IMG/VR virus record: IMGVR_UViG_3300031806_000086
Coordinates: 1-22,801 of that record
DNA from: a virus
Direction: 5' to 3' (one strand)
Length of the DNA: 22,801 bases
Positions within the stretch are counted from its first letter, which is position 1. The number at the start of each line of letters is the position of its first letter. A program made the translations under genes and the position numbers. The notes under the pieces were generated by a model. It searched no databases and was not told the DNA's origin. It worked only from the letters and a program-made list of their open reading frames with translations. Of this stretch, positions 1 to 6,586 are shown one piece after another.

Positions 1-156
1 TCGAAATTCGTTGCTGCCGTAAGTCGAATATAGCCTAATGATGAGGTCTGTTTGTCTCGTTTTAGTCTGATGTCGAAGCTGAAAAGAATAATAGATAACA
101 CCTGCCACAACGCTTGCAGCTGCAATAACTATCGAAAGCGTTGATATATCAACCAT
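1..156 (-). CDS. Membrane-anchored hypothetical protein, N-terminal part (cut by window edge)
   Basis: An open frame runs on the minus strand from an ATG at 154-156 off the left edge, giving the first 52 residues. It begins MVDISTLSIVIAAASVVAGV, a single N-terminal membrane helix, followed by a charged stretch (QLRHQTKTRQTDLII) that should lie in the cytoplasm. Small archaeal proteins with this layout are common and have no known function. A GAGGTG ribosome site lies 7 bases before the ATG, which supports the start. It follows the winged-helix gene (stop at 185-187) by 28 bases on the same strand, so the two are probably co-transcribed. The rest of the protein is outside the window. Confidence 0.7.
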   Translation of the reverse strand, partial: MVDISTLSIVIAAASVVAGVIYYSFQLRHQTKTRQTDLIIRLYSTYGSNEFR

Positions 157-184
157 TTTCGCCACCTCTTTTCTTAATCGCCAA

Positions 185-517
185 TTATTTCATCTCAAGT
201 TCTACTAAAGATTTAGGAAAGAGTTCGGTGAGGGCGCGTCCTTTCTCGGTGAGGCGGTAATACTTGGCTGGAAGGAAACCCCTCTCAGCAATGTGGTCAA
301 TTTCGATAAGATTGATGGCTAAGCAGTATCTTAGGTATCGATAAACCTTCTTGACTTCAAAGCGTAGGCTGCTGTGGTAGATTTGATAAACGTTTTTTGC
401 CTCCCTCCGAAACAAATTGAGGAACCTAAGGACTTCTAAGAAATCGCAGTGTCTAAGTCCCTTCGGACGCCCTCTACGCAACTCCAACACCTTTGCCGAG
501 ACGTTAATCCAACCCAA
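185..517 (-). CDS. Winged-helix DNA-binding protein
   Basis: A 110-residue basic protein. Residues about 23-95 look like an archaeal winged helix: helices (FLEVLRFLNLFRREA, EVKKVYRYLRYCLAINLIE) followed by a wing (FLPAKYYRLTEKGRAL) with the YRLTEKG pattern typical of the wing/last helix. It would bind DNA as a local transcription regulator; the target is unknown. The frame opens with TTG directly after a stop codon, and a GGGAGG site lies about 20 bases before it, which is too far. The real start may therefore be internal (GTG at codon 9) or the 5' end may be altered. It shares the TEKG wing pattern with the winged-helix protein at 8236-8478, but they are not close copies. Same strand and probably same transcript as the membrane protein to its left. 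Confidence 0.65.
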   Translation of the reverse strand: MGWINVSAKVLELRRGRPKGLRHCDFLEVLRFLNLFRREAKNVYQIYHSSLRFEVKKVYRYLRYCLAINLIEIDHIAERGFLPAKYYRLTEKGRALTELFPKSLVELEMK

Positions 518-661
518 TTATCTTGTTAGCCACTATCCTCCCAAAGGAAAAATACGCGAAAACGCTATCAAGTTTTTTAACGCTTCCATGCAACCTATGC
601 TCCTTGCCAGAAATTTTACTCAGCAAGAAATGTGACTAGGCGAAAAATCTTTCTTCAGCCA

Positions 662-672
662 GATATTTAAAT
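662..672 (-). promoter_or_regulatory. Candidate TATA box for the leftward gene pair
   Basis: On the minus strand this reads GGATTTAAATATC, a good archaeal TATA-like element. It is the best candidate for transcription of the winged-helix and membrane genes. It implies a leader of about 120 bases, which contains an 18-codon ORF (533-589, minus) that could be a leader peptide or chance. The rest of 518-758 shows no other gene that I can support. Confidence 0.35.
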
Positions 673-758
673 CCAAAACACAATTTTTTGCTAAAACTGC
701 CGTTACATGCTAATGTTTCAAGGAGATTTAGTCGAGCAAAAATGGGCATTTTTCTTCT

Positions 759-977
759 TCAAGAAACGTTTTCTCCGTGTGGATTTTCAAGTTTTGGAGT
801 TAACGTGATATTTAACTTACTTCGTTCGTGTTGAACTTCCATGTCTAAGTCTTTATCCAAGAAGGTTTGCAAAAGCTCATGAAACCTTTTAGGGACATTC
901 AGCGAATAAACGGCGTACTGATAAACTGATTTACCATAGTACCTCTTCTTCACGAGCCTCTTTTGTATCCGAACCAT
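759..977 (-). CDS. Small basic hypothetical protein
   Basis: A 72-residue protein rich in Lys, Arg and Tyr at its N-terminus (MVRIQKRLVKKRYYGKSVYQ), followed by NVPKRFHELLQTFLDKDLDM and a short beta-rich end. The layout (basic strand, Y-rich strand, then a V/I-P-K helix) resembles small archaeal proteins in which a beta strand-helix unit follows a K/R-rich start, but I do not recognise the family. It starts at an ATG 40-48 bases from a TATA-like element (1017-1025), the same spacing as other promoters here, and no obvious ribosome site precedes it, which suits a nearly leaderless archaeal message. It stands divergent to the small gene at 1127. Function unknown; DNA or RNA binding is possible from its charge only. 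Confidence 0.5.
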   Translation of the reverse strand: MVRIQKRLVKKRYYGKSVYQYAVYSLNVPKRFHELLQTFLDKDLDMEVQHERSKLNITLTPKLENPHGENVS

Positions 978-1016
978 CGCTTACTCAACACTATAGACTT
1001 TCATATCTCAAATCAC

Positions 1017-1025
1017 GTTTTAAAG
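1017..1025 (-). promoter_or_regulatory. TATA-like element for the 759-977 gene
   Basis: The minus strand reads GGCTTTAAAACG here, 40-48 bases before the ATG at 977. Position and composition fit an archaeal promoter. It forms one arm of a divergent promoter region (978-1126). Confidence 0.4.
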
Positions 1026-1075
1026 CCTATGAAGATTAGTATTCCTGAATAGTGCACTGTGCTGAGTGAAACTGA

Positions 1076-1088
1076 AACTTTTAATTGG
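1076..1088 (+). promoter_or_regulatory. TATA-like element for the 1127-1321 gene
   Basis: AACTTTTAATTGG lies about 45 bases before the ATG at 1127, giving a short leader that carries a GGAGAG ribosome site at 1111-1116. It is the rightward arm of the divergent region. Confidence 0.4.
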
Positions 1089-1126
1089 TCAAAAGACCCA
1101 AAAGCTGAAAGGAGAGCTGATTAGAA

Positions 1127-1321
1127 ATGAAAGAGTTGGAGATCAAAAAGTGGCTGGAAAGCATCCTTGAGGCTTGGGAAGACTTTAAGGAGTTGGAGAA
1201 GGAAACGAACCCTGACAAGCTTGTTCAGGAAATTTGTAGGTTATACAAGAAGAAGGACCTTGCTAGGGCTCTGTTGATTTTGAAACCCCTTAAAAAGCCA
1301 GAGCGAAAATACCATATTTAA
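1127..1321 (+). CDS. Small helical hypothetical protein
   Basis: A 64-residue, highly charged protein (MKELEIKKWLESILEAWEDF at the start) predicted as two or three amphipathic helices with no cysteines or membrane segment. A clear GGAGAG ribosome site 10 bases upstream and a TATA-like element about 45 bases upstream support both the gene and the start. The C-terminus is basic (LKKPERKYHI). I do not recognise the family. Size and charge would fit a small regulator, antitoxin-like or adaptor protein, but nothing in the sequence decides this. Confidence 0.5.
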   Translation: MKELEIKKWLESILEAWEDFKELEKETNPDKLVQEICRLYKKKDLARALLILKPLKKPERKYHI

Positions 1322-1327
1322 CAATAA

Positions 1328-1411
1328 TTAAATTATAAAATTGTTTGACACGTGTGCGTTTTTTTTTCCTTTGAGGTCGTCAATGAATCTTTTCATTTGG
1401 TCTTGAGTCAT
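1328..1411 (-). pseudogene. Possible C-terminal gene fragment
   Basis: The minus strand carries an open frame ending in TAA at 1328-1330. From its only ATG (1409-1411) it reads MTQDQMKRFIDDLKGKKNAH and on to NNFII. The frame is open a further 14 codons upstream (NVEKPRYNARE) until a stop. The residue pattern looks like a true protein end rather than chance, but there is no promoter, ribosome site or full-length gene. Most likely it is the remnant of a decayed gene; chance cannot be excluded. Confidence 0.25.
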
Positions 1412-1513
1412 TTCTCTTGCATTGTATCTGGGTTTCTCGACATTAAGCAGACCTTAGAAAGTTTTATAGTTACTAACTTCTTCTGTTTAATCAAACATTG
1501 GTGGTCTTTCGTA

Positions 1514-2994
1514 ATGCTTCAATATGTGGATGTTATGAGAGATCCTATTCATGATTACATTCATGTTACTGAAATAGAAGAGGCTGTGATTAATTCTCCA
1601 TTTTTCCAAAGGTTACGATTATTGAAACAAACGCCTGGCGCTTCTTGGGTTTATCCTGGGGCAAATCATACACGATTTGAACACTCTTTAGGCGTTATGC
1701 ACCTTGCGGGCGAGTTAGCAACAAAACTATTGAATGAGGAAAAATCTTGGCGAGAGTTACCCGAAAACGAAAAACTTAACCGCATTCAAAAAGTCAGACT
1801 CGCTGGACTGCTACACGATGTCGGCCACGGACCTTTTTCGCATGTATTTGAAGAATTTTTACGCAGGATAGATTCTAAAGTTACCCATGAACAAATTAGC
1901 GAGAGGTAATTATACGAGAAAAAGCATCTCCAATTGTACTGAGAAATGCTTCAACTAATCAATGGAGGTCAGAAGACATTGAAGACATTGTAGGATGGTT
2001 AAATGAAAAGCGATATGGAATAGGTTCAGTAATAACAGAATCCATAAACGTTGACACGCTAGACTATCTCGTTAGAGATGCTTACCATACAGGCACCTTA
2101 GAATATGGTCTTGTTGACATAAAAAGGATAATTGAGAATATCAATGTTATTCGATTATTTCCGGAAGAGTTGGAGAATTTAAAGGTAATAGGGACTATCA
2201 TAATAAAAGAAAAACCAGAACGCGAAAAAATAGAAGATAAAGACATAATTCTTGCAATCAACGAAAGAGCCATAATCGCGGTAGAATCGTTTTTTATATC
2301 CAGGTTAGAGATGTATAAAGCAGTCTACTATCATCGGACTGTTAGGGCCATTGAATCTGGATTAATTAGTAGCATGCACGAAATAATGGAAGAGATGCCT
2401 GGTCTTAAAATGTTTGATAAGATGGCGCCTGAAGACCTAAAGTCGGAGGCTCAAAATAGGAAGTTTAAATTTGACGATTTTCTTTGTCTTAACGATTATC
2501 TTGTACTTGCCAAAATTATGGAAAAGAACTGCAAAGATTTTGATAAAATTCTACAAAGGAAACAGAAAAGAATGGCGTTAGAAAAGCCTGAGGCTGTAAC
2601 ATCAGACGAAATAGCGGAGTATACTTTGCGCTGGGATCGCCGACATGAAGTGGAAGAAAAAATTCGCCTGCGATTGTCGGAAAATGGATTCCCAAAAGAA
2701 GTTTGTGAGAGTATAATGCTAGATGTCCCCTTTCCTCTGCTCATGGTCAAGATTGGAAAAATTTACATCAAATATCGAGAGAATGGTGTAGACAAAATAT
2801 CAAATCTTAGCGATTATGGCAAAAAAGTGGAGAAATGTCCACCTATCCTAAAATTAATGATAAAGAATGATATGCTTCGAATGATTGAACAAAAAGTTTT
2901 TGCTGATACAGATGATGACAAAACTTTAGAAAAAATAGGGGGAATTGCGCGAGAAGTTTTAGGCGGTGGAGGGACCTACCCTCTCCATATTTAG
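1514..2994 (+). pseudogene. HD-domain phosphohydrolase (COG1078/dNTPase-like), split by a one-base frameshift
   Basis: Two overlapping frames make one HD phosphohydrolase of about 493 residues, a normal length for COG1078. The first part (1514-1909) starts MLQYVDVMRDPIHDYI and carries HTRFEHSLGVMHLA and the HD core LLHDVGHGPFSH. After a stop at 1907-1909 the next frame continues without a gap as VIIREKASPIV, with the distal metal ligand region DTLDYLVRDAYHTGTLEYG and the C-terminal helical domain, ending at 2994. Adding one base near 1903-1906 (GAGAGG to GAGAGGG) restores a single protein, so this is a G deletion or a sequencing error. All metal ligands (H, HD, D) are present across the two halves. 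Family members hydrolyse dNTPs or related nucleotides (SAMHD1 and dGTPase superfamily). The start at 1514 fits family N-termini; an upstream extension to 1352 does not look like this family. Confidence 0.85.
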
Positions 2995-3411
2995 CAGATT
3001 CTTTAATTCTTTAATTCCTAATTTATTTCGCTGATTGTTGTTTTCTATTAAACTATAGTGGCAATGAAGAGCAAGTTCTCTCATTTCATAGAAACTCTTG
3101 TGTTTTAGTTCTTCTAGGATTTCTTTGAAATTTTCAGTTTGGGTATATTCCTTTTTAAGAAAGTATTCTCGGTACCCCTTTTGCTCTATTCCAACCCAGT
3201 CTTCTTGCGCCAGTTTTAACATAACAACTTCCCATTCTAAAGAGTATGGATCGCCTTGAGAAAGTCCTATTCGACCTGCATCTACTTCTCCTAAGCAATG
3301 AAATATGGTAACAATGAGGTTTATGAAATTCTCGTTGAGACGTCCAAATACACTTAAGGTTTCAAGCATTAATATCTTGAAGCGTTCATCAGAACGACCA
3401 ACAGCGTTCAT
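2959..3411 (-). CDS. Hypothetical protein, convergent to the HD gene
   Basis: A 150-residue soluble protein, mostly helical (RFKILMLETLSVFGRLNENF, then EWEVVMLKLAQEDWVGIEQK and ENFKEILEELKHKSFYEMRE). A GGTGAT ribosome site sits 5-6 bases before the ATG. Its last 12 codons overlap the end of the HD gene tail to tail by 36 bases, which suggests rearrangement or compact convergent packing. Just upstream, another minus-strand frame ends in a TGA that overlaps this ATG (ATGA), a layout typical of translational coupling. I do not recognise the family and see no catalytic motif. Confidence 0.55.
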   Translation of the reverse strand: MNAVGRSDERFKILMLETLSVFGRLNENFINLIVTIFHCLGEVDAGRIGLSQGDPYSLEWEVVMLKLAQEDWVGIEQKGYREYFLKKEYTQTENFKEILEELKHKSFYEMRELALHCHYSLIENNNQRNKLGIKELKNLLNMERVGPSTA

Positions 3412-3611
3412 TTTTCATCACCAATTTTCAGTACCAAAGAAAACAGTAAGTGCGAAATTAAAATATAAGACTTGCCTAAGAAAGAATTTCCAAAAAGCAG
3501 AGAGATCAAGAAAAGTAATAAACTGCGCACTTTATTGACTTCTTCGTAGATTAGCTTGAAAATCTCATCAAATGGTTTAACTTCGACAAGCTCATCATTT
3601 TTTCTCTTTAT
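3408..3611 (-). CDS. Possible small membrane protein with a non-standard start, or gene remnant
   Basis: On the minus strand a frame runs from an upstream TAA to a TGA at 3408-3410 that overlaps the ATG of the next gene by four bases. Its first half reads KRKNDELVEVKPFDEIFKLI and on to YEEVNKVR, which looks coded. The second half is hydrophobic (SLLLFLISLLFG, then YILISHLLFSLVL) and could form two membrane helices. There is no ATG; an ATA at 3609-3611 gives 67 residues, and a GTG inside gives 40. It could be a real gene with an unusual start, a decayed gene, or chance. The ATGA overlap is the main reason to list it. Confidence 0.25.
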   Translation of the reverse strand: MKRKNDELVEVKPFDEIFKLIYEEVNKVRSLLLFLISLLFGNSFLGKSYILISHLLFSLVLKIGDEK

Positions 3612-3738
3612 ATTTAGCCTGGGTTTTGCAAATTAGAAACTTACTTATTCAAAGCTGGTTTTAAAGCAAAATATGTTTTTCACGATAATTTCTTCTTTTT
3701 AGGAGCAACCCTCCTAGTTTCTTCGGTGAGACTTTCAA
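3412..3738. other. Stretch left of the head module without a firm gene
   Basis: A/T-rich DNA between the unrecognised minus-strand gene and the protease. Apart from the doubtful ORF above it holds a TATA-like element (3607-3617, minus), a small hairpin TAGGAG-CAACC-CTCCTA at 3700-3716, and on the minus strand a 25-codon open stretch ending at 3680 that reads KAIESLTEETRRVAPKKKKL. That lysine-rich tail looks like the end of a real protein cut off near 3757, where the plus-strand protease gene begins. GGTGA at 3725-3729 is the protease ribosome site. Confidence 0.4.
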
Positions 3739-4836
3739 TTGCCTTTTGGTAAGTGGGCTAGCTTCGAGGATTGCGTTCAAGACATGATGAAGACGCAGAA
3801 TTACGATGAGGAAACAGCTAAGAAGGTTTGTGGGAAGTTACAGGCTCAACTCGAGAAAGAAAGCTTCAGCTGGGTCGGCAACATCAAACCTTTTGGCAAG
3901 TTAATTCGTGGAAAGGCTCTTCATCCTCTGAAGACGGAGCACCCGGAAGAGTGGCCAAGCGTCCGCGTCTACCTTGAAGAGGAACTGCAGAAAAGCGCCC
4001 ACACACTTGCTGGAAAACCTTTACTCATTGACCACATGCATCCCTTAAGTGGCGAAGTTTTGACCGCAGAATACGAGGACGGAGCCATTGAATACATTGC
4101 TAAACTTGAAGACCAGAACGTGCTTAACAAAATCCGAGACGGAGAAATTCGCCACTGCAGCGTGGAGTTCGAGTGGAAAAGCCTTGAAAATGTGGATGGA
4201 GTCGCGCCGAGAGGCATCGATTTTACGGCTCTCAGCCTTCTAGAAAATTTTCAGCCTGGCGACCCACTCAGCAGTGTCGAGGTTTGGGAAGCCATAGTTA
4301 AGCAGTTGAAAGAAGCTAAGGATGTACGTCGCGACGTACATACGAGGGAACAGGCTGAAACCCAAGAGTTTATTCTTTACCAAATCCGCGATCCAGCTGC
4401 TTTTCTTGAGGAACGTTTCTCCACAGCATGGATAGATCAGACAAACGGAATTCAGGGCATTTACGGTCGCTTACGCAGTGATTCTGAGAACCCCCAGCCC
4501 ATGGCGCTCCTTTTCATGAAAGCCAAAAACTGGACCCTTGAAAAGATGAGGGACTGGCTTAATAACCATCCGCAATATTTGAGAGCCCCAAGCGAACCAG
4601 CTGCTGCCGTAGGCGTTGAACCAGCACAGCCAGCTGGTGAAAGGAAGCCTTTAGGTGAGGCGATCATCAGCCCCTCTGAGCCATCACCATCCGATTTGGT
4701 CAGCAAGCAGGAAATCCTAAGTTTTTTGCCTGAAGAATGGATTGTCCGTGCCTGGAGCTATGGACCTCAGCTACTCGTTCGCCAGTTAAGGCATAAACTT
4801 GAGTCAAAGTCATCTGGCAACAGTGACCGGGAGTAG
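3739..4836 (+). CDS. Prohead (capsid maturation) protease with C-terminal accessory domain
   Basis: A 365-residue protein acting in procapsid assembly, where it cleaves scaffold or capsid proteins. It begins with a short motif seen at the start of many phage head proteins (MPFGKWASFEDCVQ, with YDEETAKKVCGKL at 22-34). Residues about 50-190 fit an HK97-type (S78-like) prohead protease: LLIDHMH gives the likely catalytic His (99 or 101) and RHCSVEFEW gives Ser141. A linker (190-205, coded by a 20-bp palindrome) leads to a second domain (about 207-282, FILYQIRDPAAFLEE to WTLEKMRDWLNNH), which recurs fused to phage head proteins, then a Pro/Ala-rich tail. TTG start with GGTGA nine bases upstream, just after an in-frame stop. 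It lies before the decoration and capsid genes as usual, but no portal gene precedes it. Confidence 0.85.
   Translation: MPFGKWASFEDCVQDMMKTQNYDEETAKKVCGKLQAQLEKESFSWVGNIKPFGKLIRGKALHPLKTEHPEEWPSVRVYLEEELQKSAHTLAGKPLLIDHMHPLSGEVLTAEYEDGAIEYIAKLEDQNVLNKIRDGEIRHCSVEFEWKSLENVDGVAPRGIDFTALSLLENFQPGDPLSSVEVWEAIVKQLKEAKDVRRDVHTREQAETQEFILYQIRDPAAFLEERFSTAWIDQTNGIQGIYGRLRSDSENPQPMALLFMKAKNWTLEKMRDWLNNHPQYLRAPSEPAAAVGVEPAQPAGERKPLGEAIISPSEPSPSDLVSKQEILSFLPEEWIVRAWSYGPQLLVRQLRHKLESKSSGNSDRE
4322..4341. repeat. 20-bp perfect palindrome inside the protease gene
   Basis: ATGTACGTCG followed at once by its reverse complement CGACGTACAT. It codes the linker between the protease and accessory domains (DVRRDVH). 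Its half CGACGTACAT recurs at 19451-19460, and GATGTACGTCGCG recurs at 22039-22051. Confidence 0.8.
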
Positions 4837-4882
4837 GTAAGGATGAACTTGCTGAAACCGCATCAAAATTGGAGGAAGTTGA

Positions 4883-5302
4883 ATGGCTGACTTATGGCCT
4901 GATGCAGAAGTTGGGGAAATGATAAGCGATGGAGTAGTGCACAGCTTTGAGGCTGCTACAGCGATCACGAAGGGCGATTTGGTTTACCTCAGTGCTGATA
5001 TGAAGGTCAGCAAATGTTCTGCAGCTACGCAGTTCGCCATTGGAGTTGCACTGAAAACCGTTGCAGCCGGAGAGTTCTGTTCCGTTTGTGTTCGAGGCGT
5101 GGTAAAGGTTACGGCTGGAGGAATCATTGACCGTGGCAAAGCAGTTCAGACAGACGCCAACGCAAGAGTGATAGTGCTGGCTGACGGCTCAGCTACCTAC
5201 ACTGCTGGAGACATTCCCGACAGAATCGCTAGAGCGGTTGGCATTGCTCTACAAACCTTTGCCAGCGGCGACACGGGACTAATCCACGTTGACAAAGCAT
5301 AG
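4883..5302 (+). CDS. Capsid decoration/stabilisation protein (DUF2190-like)
   Basis: A 139-residue beta-rich protein. The repeating pattern ITKGDLVYLSADMKVSKC, FAIGVALKTVAAGEFCSVCV and RGVVKVTAGGIIDRGKAVQT is characteristic of DUF2190-like capsid decoration proteins, which bind the outside of HK97-fold capsids and stabilise them. A strong GGAGGAAG site precedes the ATG. Position between the prohead protease and the capsid gene agrees. It has three cysteines (CS, CSVC), which could matter for stability in a reducing or hot host but are not a clear metal site. Confidence 0.75.
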   Translation: MADLWPDAEVGEMISDGVVHSFEAATAITKGDLVYLSADMKVSKCSAATQFAIGVALKTVAAGEFCSVCVRGVVKVTAGGIIDRGKAVQTDANARVIVLADGSATYTAGDIPDRIARAVGIALQTFASGDTGLIHVDKA

Positions 5303-5311
5303 GTGACAGCA

Positions 5312-5377
5312 ATGAAATGTTCAAAGTGTGGTTTCGTAGCAAATTCCGTAAAACTGAAAAAGGTAAAGAAGGGATGA
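5312..5377 (+). CDS. 21-residue CxxC ORF just ahead of the capsid gene
   Basis: ATG at 5312 with GGTGA four to five bases before it opens a 21-codon frame, MKCSKCGFVANSVKLKKVKK then G and stop. It has one CxxC knuckle and a basic tail. Its TGA (5375-5377) overlaps an ATG of the capsid gene as ATGA. It may be a tiny real gene, a leader that couples capsid translation, or the remnant of a zinc-ribbon domain. The capsid frame is also open from an ATG at 5317, which could share the same ribosome site, so translation of the small frame is unproven. Confidence 0.35.
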   Translation: MKCSKCGFVANSVKLKKVKKG

Positions 5378-6300
5378 TTATGCCCAAACTTTTCGAAGCA
5401 ATCATAAAGGATCCAGAATACCAGCCTATCCTACCCGATATTCTCAAAAGGGCTAAGTCAAACCTCATGGTGAACGCTGTCATGAGGGAGGCACTCCTCA
5501 GTGACGCGGCTGGAGCCCTTGGAAGGATGCATGACGTCGTGGTTGAAGCGGCAAAACCAGCCTTGATCGGAAGAGAAATCGTTTGGGTCTTACCAACCAC
5601 CGAAACCCTAGTGAGATTTCCAAGGGCTAAGCTTGGTAAAGCCCACAGAACCGCTGAGCTTTCGCAAATTTGGATCACTCAGGAAAAATATGACACAGTA
5701 GACATCAAAGCAGACATGGAAATCAAGGCGGGCGCAGAGTATTCCAAGAAGTTTTTCGAGGATGCATCATGGGGCGTTATGGAAAGGCAAACAGCAGAAG
5801 TGGGTAGAGCCATTGGAGAACTGGAAACTGAAAGGGTTTTGGCTCTATACGACGGCATCGCTGCAGGCGACCTCGCCGGAGGAGGCACATACAACGGCGC
5901 TGGAACCCTAGACTGGGCTGGTCTAGTCGGGTTCTGGAACAGGGTAAAGGCGGAAAACTTCAACGCCAAAGTTTTGGTTATTAACCCTAAACAACTCGCT
6001 GACTTGTGGCAACAAGATCAATTCATCCATAGCTTCTATTTCGGAGGCATGGCTGACATCCGCCGAGGCATTCTAGGCGAAACCTACCTAGGCATGAAAA
6101 TCGTTGTCAGCACCAAAGTGACGGATGGAACCGTGTACTGCATTGACACAGACGTTGCCGCCGTCATGCTTCTGAGACGAGACATTCTAACCGAACCCTT
6201 TGAAAACCCCAAAACAGACCGTTACGGCATCGTAGCCTCGGAGCGCATCGGACTTGGCGCACTGAGAAGCAAAGCAGTTGCACGAGGCTCTGGCTGGTAG
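5374..6300 (+). CDS. Major capsid protein, HK97 fold
   Basis: About 308 residues from the ATG at 5374 (MIMPKLFEAI). It forms the icosahedral shell. Visible features: an N-terminal helical arm (DILKRAKSNLMVNAVMREAL), an E-loop-like region (VLPTTETLVRFPRAKLGKAH), the DTVDIKADMEIKAGAEYSKK strand and spine region, the helix EVGRAIGELETERVLALYDG, and an A-domain with LVINPKQLADLW, FGGMADIRRGILGETYLGMK and ERIGLGALR near the end, all typical of archaeal and bacterial HK97-type capsid proteins. The frame extends back to an ATG at 5317, but that adds a very basic stretch. The ATGA overlap with the CxxC ORF favours 5374; an ATG at 5380 with AGAAGGG upstream is also possible. It follows the protease and decoration genes. 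Confidence 0.9.
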   Translation: MIMPKLFEAIIKDPEYQPILPDILKRAKSNLMVNAVMREALLSDAAGALGRMHDVVVEAAKPALIGREIVWVLPTTETLVRFPRAKLGKAHRTAELSQIWITQEKYDTVDIKADMEIKAGAEYSKKFFEDASWGVMERQTAEVGRAIGELETERVLALYDGIAAGDLAGGGTYNGAGTLDWAGLVGFWNRVKAENFNAKVLVINPKQLADLWQQDQFIHSFYFGGMADIRRGILGETYLGMKIVVSTKVTDGTVYCIDTDVAAVMLLRRDILTEPFENPKTDRYGIVASERIGLGALRSKAVARGSGW

Positions 6301-6350
6301 TTTGTCTGTCGCTTTCACAACCCAGCTTCCCATTTTTGTGGTGACCACAA

Positions 6351-6584
6351 ATGGTTGAATGGGGTAACTACGCGGAAGCATACAAAGCCATTCACGATGC
6401 GATTAGAAGCAGCTTGACTAATGCGCCTGAAGGAAAATCCATAACGAAAATAGGTTTTTGGGAAGACGTGAACGGCAATATTAAATATATAAAATTCTAT
6501 GATGGCGCAGAACTGCTTTTCACGCTAACCCTTAGTAACGCCGGAGAAGCCACTTCGGAGACGTGGAGCATAACGAGGAGTTAA
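6351..6584 (+). CDS. Small structural-module protein, unrecognised
   Basis: A 77-residue protein starting MVEWGNYAEAYKAIHDAIRS, with GGTGA seven bases before the ATG. The second half (KIGFWEDVNGNIKYIKFYDG, then LLFTLTLSNAG) is a beta-rich unit of a kind often seen near fibre proteins in tailed viruses. Its stop is two bases before the fibre ATG, so the two are likely translated together. It could be a fibre-attachment or chaperone protein; no motif settles this. Confidence 0.55.
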   Translation: MVEWGNYAEAYKAIHDAIRSSLTNAPEGKSITKIGFWEDVNGNIKYIKFYDGAELLFTLTLSNAGEATSETWSITRS

Positions 6585-6586
6585 GC

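Noticed and set aside
533-589. 18-codon ORF in the leader of the left winged-helix gene
   Set aside because: Too short to support, with a distant ribosome site; noted only as a possible leader peptide.
1352-1513. Upstream extension of the HD gene to a start at 1352
   Set aside because: The added residues are Phe/Ser/Cys-rich and unlike the family; the typical N-terminus (RDPIHDYI) starts just after the ATG at 1514.
2496-2750. 84-codon minus-strand frame inside the HD gene
   Set aside because: Antisense shadow with Ser/Arg-rich composition and no ribosome site; the plus frame is a recognised protein.
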